Shown piece by piece: positions 9,366 through 18,400 of a DNA stretch of 64,000 bases (position 1 is its first letter; each line of letters opens with the position of its first letter). Under the pieces are notes generated by a model. The model did not search any database, was not told the DNA's origin, and saw only the letters and a program-made list of their open reading frames with translations. The stretch comes from Oricola cellulosilytica (GTDB lineage Bacteria; Pseudomonadota; Alphaproteobacteria; Rhizobiales; Rhizobiaceae), in assembly GCF_019966575.1 (NCBI RefSeq), contig NZ_JAINFK010000005.1:62001-126000 (forward strand), given 5' to 3'. The position numbers and the translations under genes are program-made.

Positions 9366-11180
9366 ATGCGCGACAAACTTGGCAAGGCAGCGCTCGTGGC
9401 GACGATTTTCTTTGCCTGGGCAGCACCCGCGCTTAATGCCGAGCCAATGCACGGGATCGCGATGCACGGCGAACCCGCGCTACCGGCGGACTTCGAGCAT
9501 TTTCCCTATGCCAACCCGGACGCACCGACGAGCGGAGACGTCCGCTACGGCGTGCGTGGCACGTTCGATAGTCTCAACCCGTTTCTTCTGAAAAGCATCC
9601 GTACCACGGCACGCGGGATCATCGATCCCGAGTACGGCAATCTCGTTTTCGAATCCCTTATGCAGCGTTCGCGCGATGAGCCGTTCACCCTTTACGGACT
9701 CATCGCCGAGACGGTGGAAACCGACGACGAACGCACTTGGGCGGAGTTTGCGATTCATCCCGAGGCCAGGTGGTCTGATGGCGTGCCGATAACGCCCGAA
9801 GACGTCATCTTCACCTTCGATATTCTGACCGAGAAGGGCCGCCCCCCCTACAACACGCGAATGGACCGCATCGACGCGATCGAGAAGACCGCCGAGCGCA
9901 AGGTCAAGTTCACTTTCAATGAAAAGGCCGATCGGGAATTCGTGCTGCTGATCGGAATGATGCCCATTTTGCCGAAGCACGCGATCAACGCGGAGACCTT
10001 CGACCAGTCGCCATTAGCGGTGCCGGTCGGCAGCGGACCCTATCTCGTCGACCGGGTCGAGCCGGGTACACGCATCATCTACCGCCGCGATCCCGATTAC
10101 TGGGGTCGCGACCTTCCCTCAAAGCGGGGATTCGACAATTACGAGTCGATCACCGTGGAGTATTTCCGCGACCAGACGGCTTTATTCGAGGCCTTCAAGA
10201 AAGGCATCGTCGACATCTATCCGGAGGGCGACCCGGTAAAGTGGGCGACCGCCTACGATTTTCCCGCAGTCGAGGAAGGTAAAGTCAAGAAGTCGAGCTT
10301 CATCTCGGCACGGCCGGAATCGATGTATGCTTTCTTCTTCAATACCCGCAGGGAAGTTTTCGCCGATCGCGACGTGCGCGAAGCACTCGCCAACTTGTTC
10401 GATTTCGAATGGGCGAACCGCAACCTGTTTCAGGGCCAGTACAGCCGCACTGCCTCCTTCTGGCAAAACTCCGAGGAATTATCGGCAATCGGTCGCGCCG
10501 CCGACGAACGCGAGCGCGCTTTGCTGGCACCTTTTCCAGATGCCGTGCTGCCCGATGTTATGGAAGGAACGTATTTGCCCAACGAGACGGATGGGTCTGG
10601 CCGCGACCGGCGAATGCTTCGCCGAGCATTGAAAAAATTGGGCGACGCCGGTTACGCGATTCAGGACGGAAAGCTGGTCAAGGACGGCAAACAGTTGGCC
10701 TTCGAAATTATGGTTTCCGGATTGGGCGAGGAAAAGATGGCGCTCGCCTACAAGCGCTCCGCGGAGCTCCTCGGCATTGCGGTGACCGTGCGCAGTGTGG
10801 ATGACGCGCAGTTTCAAAAGCGCAGACAGACATGGGACTATGACGTTAGCGTCGGCAGCCTTTCTTCGTCGCTTTCTCCCGGAGCCGAGCAGTATTTCCG
10901 ATGGGGTTCGCAGTCACGCGACGCGGAAGGCACGTTCAACTACTCCGGCGCCTCCGACCCGGCCATCGATGCGATGATCGATGCGATGGTCAACGCGCGC
11001 GAGCGCGAAGATTTCGCTGCCGCGGTGCGCGCTCTCGACCGCATCCTGATCTCCGGGCACTACGTTATTCCGCTCTATCACATCCGCGAGAAGTGGGTGG
11101 CGCACTGGGAGCACATCCAATACCCTGAATATACGCCCCTTTACGGCTATGAACTTCCGGTCTGGTGGTCGACGAAATGA
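9366..11180 (+). CDS. Family 5 extracellular solute-binding protein (oligopeptide/microcin C type)
   Basis: The ATG at 9366 is preceded by AAAAGGGAGA with good spacing, so I prefer it over in-frame upstream starts. The 604-residue protein has a signal peptide (KAALVATIFFAWAAPALNAEP) and the SBP family 5 fold. Typical segments are GTFDSLNPF, WSDGVPITPEDVIFTFD near residue 120, and the long C-terminal lobe ending YGYELPVWWSTK. The tryptophan- and tyrosine-rich C terminus resembles the YejA/long oligopeptide-binding subgroup. No permease or ATPase genes lie next to it, so it is an orphan here and must use components encoded elsewhere. The stop overlaps the FrnE-like gene (ATGA). Confidence 0.88.
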   Translation: MRDKLGKAALVATIFFAWAAPALNAEPMHGIAMHGEPALPADFEHFPYANPDAPTSGDVRYGVRGTFDSLNPFLLKSIRTTARGIIDPEYGNLVFESLMQRSRDEPFTLYGLIAETVETDDERTWAEFAIHPEARWSDGVPITPEDVIFTFDILTEKGRPPYNTRMDRIDAIEKTAERKVKFTFNEKADREFVLLIGMMPILPKHAINAETFDQSPLAVPVGSGPYLVDRVEPGTRIIYRRDPDYWGRDLPSKRGFDNYESITVEYFRDQTALFEAFKKGIVDIYPEGDPVKWATAYDFPAVEEGKVKKSSFISARPESMYAFFFNTRREVFADRDVREALANLFDFEWANRNLFQGQYSRTASFWQNSEELSAIGRAADERERALLAPFPDAVLPDVMEGTYLPNETDGSGRDRRMLRRALKKLGDAGYAIQDGKLVKDGKQLAFEIMVSGLGEEKMALAYKRSAELLGIAVTVRSVDDAQFQKRRQTWDYDVSVGSLSSSLSPGAEQYFRWGSQSRDAEGTFNYSGASDPAIDAMIDAMVNAREREDFAAAVRALDRILISGHYVIPLYHIREKWVAHWEHIQYPEYTPLYGYELPVWWSTK

Positions 11181-11854
11181 ACGAAATTCCAATCGACATT
11201 GTATCGGACGTCATGTGTCCCTGGTGCTTCGTCGGAAAACGCCGGCTGGAAAAGGCCGTGCAAATGGTCGGGACGGATGTCGACGTCCATGTGAACTGGC
11301 GACCATATCAGCTTGACCCCACGCTGCCAAAGGAGGGCAAGGATCGCGCAACTTATCTTGCCGAGAAGTTTGGCGGCGCCGACCGGGCAAGGACGCTTTA
11401 CAGAAACATCGACGAGGCTGGCAAAAAGGACGGCATTTCATTCAGCTTCGATGCGATTACCCTGTCGCCAAACACGCTTGATGCCCATCGCCTCATTCGT
11501 TGGTCGCAAAATGCAGGTGCCGATGTTCAGGATCGAGTGGTCGAAAGGCTATTCGAACTTTATTTCATCGAAGGGAAAAATGTCGGCGACCACGCCGTGC
11601 TCATCGATGTAGCGAAGGAATGCGGAATGGACGCCGCTGTCGTATCGTCACTGCTTGCGACGGATTCCGACAAGGAGGAAGTAAGGAGGGAGATCGCGGT
11701 CGCCCAGTCCATGGGCGTCACGGGAGTCCCATGCTTCATCATCGGACAGAGATATGCTGTGATGGGGGCGCAGGACCCGCAGACGCTGGCGGAAGCGATC
11801 ATGCGGGTGGCCGACGGATCCGGCGCGGCCGATGAGGCAGCCGCACCGCGATAG
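11177..11854 (+). CDS. FrnE-type DsbA-family oxidoreductase
   Basis: The 225-residue product has a thioredoxin fold with an inserted helical domain and the active-site motif CPWC within SDVMCPWCFVGKRRLE (around residues 13-16). The conserved cis-proline segment is GVTGVPCFIIGQRYAVMGAQ near residue 180. There is no signal peptide, so it acts in the cytoplasm, as FrnE/polyketide-synthase-type DsbA proteins do. Substrates of this group are mostly unknown. The ATG overlaps the stop of the preceding solute-binding gene by ATGA, so the two are probably one transcript. Confidence 0.9.
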   Translation: MNEIPIDIVSDVMCPWCFVGKRRLEKAVQMVGTDVDVHVNWRPYQLDPTLPKEGKDRATYLAEKFGGADRARTLYRNIDEAGKKDGISFSFDAITLSPNTLDAHRLIRWSQNAGADVQDRVVERLFELYFIEGKNVGDHAVLIDVAKECGMDAAVVSSLLATDSDKEEVRREIAVAQSMGVTGVPCFIIGQRYAVMGAQDPQTLAEAIMRVADGSGAADEAAAPR

Positions 11855-11865
11855 GATCGGACCTT

Positions 11866-12198
11866 CTAGTGCTCGAGACCCGGGCGGATCGCGTAACGCT
11901 TATTTTCCGGAACCCAGTCGAATACCTCGTCGACCTGCGGATGCCGGATCGGCTCCCCGGACTCGTCGTTGAGCAAATTCTGCTCGGAAACATACGCGAC
12001 GTATTCGGTCTCCGCATTCTCGGCGAACAGATGGTAGAACGGCTGATCCTTGCGAGGACGGATTTCCTCCGGAATCGCTTCGTACCAGTCCTCCGAGTTC
12101 GCAAACTCGGGGTCCACGTCGAAAATCACGCCGCGGAACGGAAACAGACGGTGGCGAACGACCTCGCCAATGGCAAATCTTGCTGTAGCTGTTTTCAT
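11866..12198 (-). CDS. hspQ: HspQ, heat shock protein / hemimethylated-DNA-binding-like protein
   Basis: The 110-residue product begins MKTATARFAIGEVVRHR and contains FPFRGVIFDVDPEF, the YHLFAENAETEYVAYVSEQNL core and the final HPQVDEVF region. This is the YccV/HspQ domain. In enterobacteria HspQ tunes the Lon protease and stress-induced turnover, and that role is taken here from the family, not from the sequence. A short upstream in-frame ATG exists at 12219; the start at 12198 fits the family better. It converges on the FrnE-like gene with 11 bp between stops. Confidence 0.92.
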   Translation of the reverse strand: MKTATARFAIGEVVRHRLFPFRGVIFDVDPEFANSEDWYEAIPEEIRPRKDQPFYHLFAENAETEYVAYVSEQNLLNDESGEPIRHPQVDEVFDWVPENKRYAIRPGLEH

Positions 12199-12326
12199 CT
12201 CTTGTCTTCCCATGCACATGATGTGTGACAGTATGCGATTGATTTCAAGGTCTTGCGCCGCATATTGACCCGCCCGCGCGCCGGCAATAAGCCCGAAGGC
12301 CGGAACTGGACCCGAACGGAGAGAAA

Positions 12327-13295
12327 ATGGGCAACGTCGTCGGGTTGGTTTTGCCGTTTTTCGGGCTGATTCTGCTTGGCTATTTGGTCGCTAAAATAAC
12401 GCGGCAGCCGCTGGAAGCGCTGGGCTGGATGAACACGTTCATCATCTATCTGGCGTTGCCGGCCCTGTTTTTCAATCTTCTGGCAAGAACCCCGGTGGAG
12501 CAACTTACCCAGTGGCGCTTTATCGTGGGGGCGACGTTCGGGACCTACATTGTGTTCTCGCTGATGTTCGTGCTCGCCGTATTGCGCTCAAGAGGGAATA
12601 TCGCCGAGAGTACGATCAAGGGGTTGGCGGCGGCCTATGGCAATATCGGGTATATGGGACCCGGACTTGCACTTCTGGCCTTTGGAGAAGAGGCGGTTGT
12701 GCCCGTCGCACTGATCTTCTGCTTCGACAATACGCTGCACTTCGTGATGGCACCGCTGATGATGGCCTTGTCGGGCAAGGACGGTTCCAGGCAATCGCCG
12801 TTGCAACTGGCCGCCGGCGTTATCCGGCGTGTGTTCCTGCATCCGTTTATCCTGGCGACGATTCTCGGGGTTGCCGCGGCGATATTTTCATTCCAACCCC
12901 CGCCGCCTGCCCAAACGCTGCTGAACTATCTTGCGAATGCCGCTGCGCCGTGCGCCTTGTTCGCGATGGGCGTCACGCTCGCGTTACGGCCGTTGCGCCG
13001 CGTGCCGTCGGACATGATTTTCATCGTCGCGATCAAGCTCTTTGTTCATCCGGTTGTTGTCTATGTCCTGCTGAGTTGGCTCGGCGATTTTCCCGCTGTC
13101 TGGATCTTTTCCGCAGTGTTGCTAGCGGCCCTGCCATCGGCGACGAATGTCTTTGTAATTGCTCAGCAATATGGCGTCTGGGTGGAGCGAGCCTCGGCGT
13201 CGGTGCTGCTCACGACGGCCGCTTCGGTTATCTCCGTTACGGCGCTGCTTTACGCCATGAAGAATGGCTTGCTTTCGCCCGATCTCTTCCCCTGA
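12327..13295 (+). CDS. AEC-family (auxin efflux carrier-like) transporter
   Basis: A 322-residue membrane protein with about ten hydrophobic segments in two halves. It contains GLAAAYGNIGYMGPGLALLAFG near residue 93 and AAPCALFAMGVTLALRP near residue 210, the positions and character of AEC carriers. Bacterial members are linked to malonate or other organic acids, but nothing here identifies the substrate. The ATG follows AACGGAGAGAAA. Its last 59 bases overlap the 3' end of the convergent ubiH-like gene, so no terminator can sit between them. Confidence 0.88.
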   Translation: MGNVVGLVLPFFGLILLGYLVAKITRQPLEALGWMNTFIIYLALPALFFNLLARTPVEQLTQWRFIVGATFGTYIVFSLMFVLAVLRSRGNIAESTIKGLAAAYGNIGYMGPGLALLAFGEEAVVPVALIFCFDNTLHFVMAPLMMALSGKDGSRQSPLQLAAGVIRRVFLHPFILATILGVAAAIFSFQPPPPAQTLLNYLANAAAPCALFAMGVTLALRPLRRVPSDMIFIVAIKLFVHPVVVYVLLSWLGDFPAVWIFSAVLLAALPSATNVFVIAQQYGVWVERASASVLLTTAASVISVTALLYAMKNGLLSPDLFP

Positions 13296-14490
13296 GGCCC
13301 TTCTCGCCAATAAGCGCGCGCAGGCCAGATCCGGGTTCTATGCCCTCGCGCATGACAAGACCACGAAGGGGCGAGACGGCAGCCAGAATGCCAAGACCCG
13401 CTGACCGTCCCAGCTGCACCGGAAGAAAGCCGGTGAGAAGGGAGCGGTTCAAAAGATCGACAATGCCGGTGCGAGTACCGACATCGAGCCGGCGCATGCG
13501 GTTGTAACGGTCGGTGACTCGCGCCGCACCGGGATCGGCACCGGCATCCAACAGACAACGCCCCAAATCCATGATGTCACGCATTCCAAGATTCAGGCCC
13601 TGGGCCCCGATCGGCGGGAACACGTGCGCGGCCTGACCCGCAAGTACGAGACGTCTAGACGCAAAATGGTCAGAGATCATGCCTGACAGCGGCCATTTCT
13701 GTGGCCTTGACACATCACTGACCTCACCAAGGATCGAGTCCAGCCGGTGTTCAATTTCTTCCGCGATTGAAGTCGGGTCGAGCCCCGCGATACGGTCTGC
13801 ATCTTCCGGCTTCACTACCCAGACAAGGCCTGATCGGCGTCCGCGCATCGGGACTTGTGTAAACGGACCGGTACGGGTGTGAAATTCCGTCGAGATGTTC
13901 CGGTGATCGCGCGCATGCGCGAAGGTCAGAACCACAGCGGTTTGCGGATAGGACCATTCGCGCACCGAAATCCCGGCTGCTTGGCGGACGACGGAATGTT
14001 TCCCGTCCGCAGCAATCGCGAGCTTTGCGCGAATGTTTTGGCCGTCGGCCAGCGCCACGGTGGCGGAACCTTCGTCGAAGGATGCCGAACTGGCCATTGC
14101 ATCGATGCGTCGAATAGCGGGCGTTCGTTCAACTGCGGCGGCAAGCGATTGGTTGAGCGCCCCGTTTGGAATGTTGTATCCAAATGCATCGGCATCGATT
14201 TCACGAGCATCGAAAGTAACTGTAGGCGCTCGCAACAGCCGTTCCGAGGCGTCGATTATGCGCATTGTCGAAAGGGCGGTTGCAGAGGTTGAGAGACTTG
14301 GCCAAACCCCGAAATCCTTCAGCATTTCGATGGCGGGCATCATCAGCGCCGTGGTTCGGTGGTCGTCATCGGTGAAGGTTCCGGTTGGCGCAACCAGAAT
14401 CACGTCATATCCGTTAGATGCCGCCTCGAGCGCCGCTGCGAGGGCGGTCGGCCCTGCGCCAGTGACGACAATATCCGTTTCAAGCGACAT
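13237..14490 (-). CDS. UbiH/UbiF/COQ6-family FAD-dependent hydroxylase
   Basis: This 417-residue flavoprotein hydroxylase probably acts in ubiquinone ring hydroxylation. Its dinucleotide-binding start is IVVTGAGPTALAAALEA, the second FAD motif is IAADGKHSVVRQAAGI near residue 165, and the third is LAGQAAHVFPPIGAQGLNLG near residue 290, where Q stands at the position often filled by D or N. Rhizobial genomes annotate such proteins as UbiH/UbiF without proof of ring position. The last part, after EKGLRGRD, is a basic tail that overlaps the AEC gene by 59 bases and may be a late extension of the frame. Confidence 0.9.
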   Translation of the reverse strand: MSLETDIVVTGAGPTALAAALEAASNGYDVILVAPTGTFTDDDHRTTALMMPAIEMLKDFGVWPSLSTSATALSTMRIIDASERLLRAPTVTFDAREIDADAFGYNIPNGALNQSLAAAVERTPAIRRIDAMASSASFDEGSATVALADGQNIRAKLAIAADGKHSVVRQAAGISVREWSYPQTAVVLTFAHARDHRNISTEFHTRTGPFTQVPMRGRRSGLVWVVKPEDADRIAGLDPTSIAEEIEHRLDSILGEVSDVSRPQKWPLSGMISDHFASRRLVLAGQAAHVFPPIGAQGLNLGMRDIMDLGRCLLDAGADPGAARVTDRYNRMRRLDVGTRTGIVDLLNRSLLTGFLPVQLGRSAGLGILAAVSPLRGLVMREGIEPGSGLRALIGEKGLRGRDRAKASHSSWRKAAP

Positions 14491-14714
14491 CGTTTTCGTC
14501 TCCAGTGTTCTCCAAGGACAATTGGTATCAAGATCGCCATCTGTCTAGTGCCGGCATCGGACGGGCGCCACTGAACGGTTCGCGAAACAACGCAGCGCGA
14601 GGACTTGCATCAAATCCAGTGAAAAATGCCGCATTCCCCATTAGCGCGTTTGCGCTTCGGTTTCGAATAAGCTTAGGCTTACGCCGACCTTTCTCAACGC
14701 CGGACAGCCTATTC

Positions 14715-16316
14715 GTGTCGGATACGGACGAGCCCCCAACACTGCAAAACACTCTTCTGAAGGTCGAGGGCATCACCAAGACTTTTGGAACACTCAAGGC
14801 AAACGACCGCGTCGACTTCGATATTGTGCCCGGTGAAATTCACGCCTTGCTCGGTGAGAACGGGGCCGGAAAATCCACGCTTGTGAAGATGCTTTTCGGT
14901 TCCCTGCAGCCGGACTCGGGAACAATCAAGTGGCGTGGCCAGCCGGTAACGATCTCCGATCCAATGGATGCGCGGGCGCTCGGGATCGGTATGGTTTTCC
15001 AACATTTCTCGCTTTTCGAGTCGTTAAGCGCGGCCGAGAACATCGCGCTCTCTCTCGGCGGCGAAGTCTCGCTTTCGCGCACCGCAGCCGAGGCTAAGCG
15101 CGTGTCGGATGAATATGGCCTTCCGATCCATCCCGATCGTCTGGTCGGAGAGTTGTCGGTGGGCGAGCGCCAACGCATCGAAATCGTGCGCTGCCTCCTG
15201 CAGCAGCCGGAGCTGATCATTCTTGACGAGCCGACGTCGGTTCTCACGCCTCAGGAAGCCGAGAAACTTTTCGCAACGCTCGAAAAGGTTCGCCGAGAAG
15301 GAAAGTCCATCCTTTACATCTCGCACCGGCTGGAAGAGGTGCAGCGGCTCTGCGACCGCGCAACGGTGCTGAGGCTCGGACGCGTTGTGGCTCACTGCGA
15401 CCCGCGAGCGGAGACAGCCAAAAGCCTTGCGGCGATGATGGTGGGCGAAGATATCCATGACGTCGATCGCAGGAAGGCGGTCCCTAAGGAACCGGCAAAA
15501 CAGCAGCCGGTTCTTGTGATTGACGATCTCAGTCAACCCCCGACAGGACCATTCGCTGTTGCGTTGAGAAATGTTGCGCTGGAAGTTTTTCCCGGGGAGG
15601 TGGTCGGCATCGCCGGCATTGCCGGAAATGGTCAATCCGAGTTTTTCGAAGCAGTCAGCGGAGAGCGCCTTCAGGACCGGCCCGAGCGCATCCGCATCAG
15701 GGGGAAGAATGCAGGTCATGACGGCCCGAGCGGCCGTCGACGGCTCGGCGCAGCGTTTTCGCCCGAGGAACGGCTGGGCCACGGCGCAGTTCCAGGATTC
15801 AGCCTGTCGGAAAATCTGCTTCTGAGCAGGCATGCGACCGACGGCAAGACGTACGTAGGCGCGCTCGGAACCATAAAGTCCCGCGCGCTCACATCCGCTC
15901 TCGAGCGGATCGTCCAGGCGCTCGACGTTCGGAAGTCAGAAGCAGACCCGCTTGCATCGTCGCTCTCTGGCGGAAACCTCCAGAAGCTCATTCTCGGTCG
16001 CGAGTTCGATCGTGCGCCGGCCTTGCTGATCGCAAATCAGCCGACGTGGGGGGTTGATGCCGGCGCGGCCGCGCACATCCGCCAGGAAGTAATTGATCTC
16101 GCCAGGGCAGGGTCCGGTGTTCTCGTGATCAGTCAGGATCTCGACGAACTGCTGGAGATGGCGGACCGCATCGCGGTCATGTCTGATGGCAGGCTCTCGG
16201 AAACCATCCCGACGGAAACCGTCACTCGTGAAGCACTCGGCCTGATGATGGGTGGTGCTGGGAACGGGGAGGCCAGCGCGAAGAACTCGCCCATGCTGCC
16301 GGAGGGAACGATTTGA
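14715..16316 (+). CDS. BMP-type nucleoside ABC importer, double ATPase subunit
   Basis: Two ABC domains are fused in 533 residues. The first has Walker A GENGAGKSTLV, the Q-loop region GIGMVFQHFSLFES, signature LSVGERQRIEIVR and Walker B LIILDEPTSVL. The second has a degenerate Walker A (GIAGNGQSEFFEAVSGE), the signature LSGGNLQKLILGREFD and the switch-region phrase QPTWGVDAGAAAHIR. This is the YufO/NupA/RbsA-like architecture found with BMP binding proteins. I chose GTG at 14715 because the frame upstream shows no family similarity; the exact start is uncertain. The stop overlaps the first permease (TGATG). It acts in uptake of purine or related nucleosides, judged from the family. Confidence 0.93.
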   Translation: MSDTDEPPTLQNTLLKVEGITKTFGTLKANDRVDFDIVPGEIHALLGENGAGKSTLVKMLFGSLQPDSGTIKWRGQPVTISDPMDARALGIGMVFQHFSLFESLSAAENIALSLGGEVSLSRTAAEAKRVSDEYGLPIHPDRLVGELSVGERQRIEIVRCLLQQPELIILDEPTSVLTPQEAEKLFATLEKVRREGKSILYISHRLEEVQRLCDRATVLRLGRVVAHCDPRAETAKSLAAMMVGEDIHDVDRRKAVPKEPAKQQPVLVIDDLSQPPTGPFAVALRNVALEVFPGEVVGIAGIAGNGQSEFFEAVSGERLQDRPERIRIRGKNAGHDGPSGRRRLGAAFSPEERLGHGAVPGFSLSENLLLSRHATDGKTYVGALGTIKSRALTSALERIVQALDVRKSEADPLASSLSGGNLQKLILGREFDRAPALLIANQPTWGVDAGAAAHIRQEVIDLARAGSGVLVISQDLDELLEMADRIAVMSDGRLSETIPTETVTREALGLMMGGAGNGEASAKNSPMLPEGTI

Positions 16317-17404
16317 TGCGCGTCGAACTCGTCCGCCGCCCCCATCCGTCGGCGCTCTATGGCGCGTTGTCACCGTTCCTGGCGCTGCTGATTACCGCCA
16401 CGCTCGGCGCAATCATGTTCGCAATCCTCGGCAAGGCGCCGCATCTGGCGCTGTATGCCTATTTCATCGAACCGCTGACTGAAGTCTGGTCTCTTCACGA
16501 ACTCCTGGTGAAGGCGGCGCCTCTCATTCTTATCGCCATCGGACTCTCGGTCTGCTTTCTGTCAAACAACTGGAACATCGGAGCGGAAGGCCAGTTCATC
16601 ATCGGTGCAATCTTCGGGTCGGTGTTGCCCGTCATGTTTCCGGAGTTTCGGGGTCCATTCGTCCTGCCGATCATGCTTTTGATGGGTATTCTTGGCGGAA
16701 TGACCTATGCGGCCATCCCGGCGCTTCTAAAGGCGAAGCTCAACACCAACGAGATCCTGTCGAGCCTGATGCTCGTATATGTGGCGCAACTCTTTCTGGA
16801 TTGGCTTGTACGCGGACCGTGGCGAAACCCTCAGGGTTTCAACTTTCCAGAAAGCAGGAATTTTCACGCCGATGCGGTGCTTCCGGAAGTCATCTCGGCG
16901 TCGGGGCGAGCCCACTACGGATTCGTCTTCGCGATCATCGCGGCGGTGGTGATGTGGTACATTCTCAATAGGACGCTCAAGGGCTTCGAGATTCGCGTGA
17001 TGGGCCAAAGCCCTCGCGCAGGGCGTTTCGCCGGGTTCTCGAGAGCGGGCACGATACTGACAACCTTCCTCATCGCCGGCGGGCTGGCCGGGCTCGCCGG
17101 CATCAGCGAAGTCTCGGGTGCCATCGGTCAACTGCGCCCCGTCATTTCACCCGGATACGGCTTCACCGCCATCATCGTCGCGTTTCTTGGACGTTTGAAT
17201 CCGCTTGGAATTGTCGCCGCGGGGCTTGTTCTGGCGTTGTCCTACCTGGGAGGCGAGGCCGCACAGATTTCGCTTGGCGTCTCCAACAAGGTCGCGAACG
17301 TATTCCAGGGGATCCTTTTGTTCAGCGTGCTGGCCTGCGACACGCTCATTCATTACCGCGTACGCATTGCCGGCCGGCCGTCTGCGGAAGGTCAGGGGGT
17401 TTAG
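16316..17404 (+). CDS. BMP-type nucleoside ABC importer, permease 1
   Basis: A 362-residue inner-membrane permease of the BPD_transp_2 family, starting MRVELVRRPHPSALYGALSP. Eight or more hydrophobic segments are visible. Family features include FLSNNWNIGAEGQFIIGAIFG near residue 80 and KLNTNEILSSLMLVYVAQL near residue 143, both typical of the YufP/NupB permease. The gene begins inside the ATPase stop and ends directly before the second permease, so the four transport genes form one operon. With its partner it forms the channel for the nucleoside delivered by the BMP protein. Confidence 0.92.
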   Translation: MRVELVRRPHPSALYGALSPFLALLITATLGAIMFAILGKAPHLALYAYFIEPLTEVWSLHELLVKAAPLILIAIGLSVCFLSNNWNIGAEGQFIIGAIFGSVLPVMFPEFRGPFVLPIMLLMGILGGMTYAAIPALLKAKLNTNEILSSLMLVYVAQLFLDWLVRGPWRNPQGFNFPESRNFHADAVLPEVISASGRAHYGFVFAIIAAVVMWYILNRTLKGFEIRVMGQSPRAGRFAGFSRAGTILTTFLIAGGLAGLAGISEVSGAIGQLRPVISPGYGFTAIIVAFLGRLNPLGIVAAGLVLALSYLGGEAAQISLGVSNKVANVFQGILLFSVLACDTLIHYRVRIAGRPSAEGQGV

Positions 17405-18331
17405 GTGTCATTCGTGATGATAGAAGCGATCCTGCTGACGATCGCGACAGCTGCAACCCCGTTGTTGCTCGCAGCACTGGGTGAACTGGTCGTCGAGCGT
17501 TCAGGTGTCCTCAATCTGGGCGTTGAAGGCATGATGATCATGGGAGCGGTCGCAGGCTTCGGCGCGGCGCAACTGTCCGGCTCGCCATGGGTAGGACTGC
17601 TTGCGGCTGTTTGTGCCGGCGCACTGTTTTCAATGCTTTTCGGGTTTTTGACGCTCACCTTAGCGACCAATCAGGTCGCGACCGGTCTGTCGCTGACGAT
17701 ACTTGGCCTCGGACTTTCCGGGATGTTGGGGGAATCCTTTGTCGGCTTGCCCGGACTCAAGCTTCAAGCCTGGGCCATCCCCGGGCTTTCGGAAATTCCG
17801 TTGATCGGCAAACTTCTGTTCGCACAGGATCCGATCTTCTACATTTCGATCGCGCTAACGGTGGCCGTCTGGTGGTTCGTATTCTTCACGAGAGCCGGAT
17901 TGACACTGCGCGCTGTCGGGGACAGTCACGTCTCCGCTCATGCGCTGGGCCTTCGGGTTATCCGTATACGCTATCTTGCCGTGCTGTTCGGGGGAGCATG
18001 TGCCGGAATGGCTGGCGGACACCTGTCGCTGGTCTACACGCCGCAATGGACGGAGAATATGACGGCAGGTCGCGGATGGATCGCGCTTGCGCTGGTCGTC
18101 TTCGCTTCTTGGCTGCCTTGGCGCCTTGTGGCCGGCGCGTATCTCTTCGGCGCAGTGACCATCGCCCAATTCCACGCCCAGGCCCAGGGAGTTGGCATTC
18201 CGTCTCAATTCCTTTCCGCATTGCCTTATCTTGCAACGATTTTCGTTCTGGTCTTGATTTCCTCAAACAGGCGGATGACGATGCGCAACACCCCGGCATC
18301 GCTCGGAAAACCGTTCGTGCCGGAGCGTTGA
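17405..18331 (+). CDS. BMP-type nucleoside ABC importer, permease 2
   Basis: A 308-residue partner permease (YufQ/NupC-like). It contains LVVERSGVLNLGVEGMMIMGAVAGF near residue 30, the hallmark of the second permease in BMP operons, and TNQVATGLSLTILGLGLSGM. The proposed GTG start at 17405 follows the previous stop with no gap and has AGGGGG upstream; an in-frame ATG lies four codons later. The loop RAVGDSHVSAHALGLRVIRIRY near residue 168 is the cytoplasmic coupling segment. Seventy bases separate it from the binding-protein gene. Confidence 0.92.
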   Translation: MSFVMIEAILLTIATAATPLLLAALGELVVERSGVLNLGVEGMMIMGAVAGFGAAQLSGSPWVGLLAAVCAGALFSMLFGFLTLTLATNQVATGLSLTILGLGLSGMLGESFVGLPGLKLQAWAIPGLSEIPLIGKLLFAQDPIFYISIALTVAVWWFVFFTRAGLTLRAVGDSHVSAHALGLRVIRIRYLAVLFGGACAGMAGGHLSLVYTPQWTENMTAGRGWIALALVVFASWLPWRLVAGAYLFGAVTIAQFHAQAQGVGIPSQFLSALPYLATIFVLVLISSNRRMTMRNTPASLGKPFVPER

Positions 18332-18400
18332 GAGCATTACGGCGTGATCGGCGGCAAAAACCGCGGAAGAGATTGGAACGCGTAAAAGGGAAGGCAACAT

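Noticed and set aside
14491-14714. Purine riboswitch upstream of the BMP nucleoside importer
   Set aside because: I could not find a conserved three-way junction pattern, and such riboswitches are mainly known from Firmicutes.
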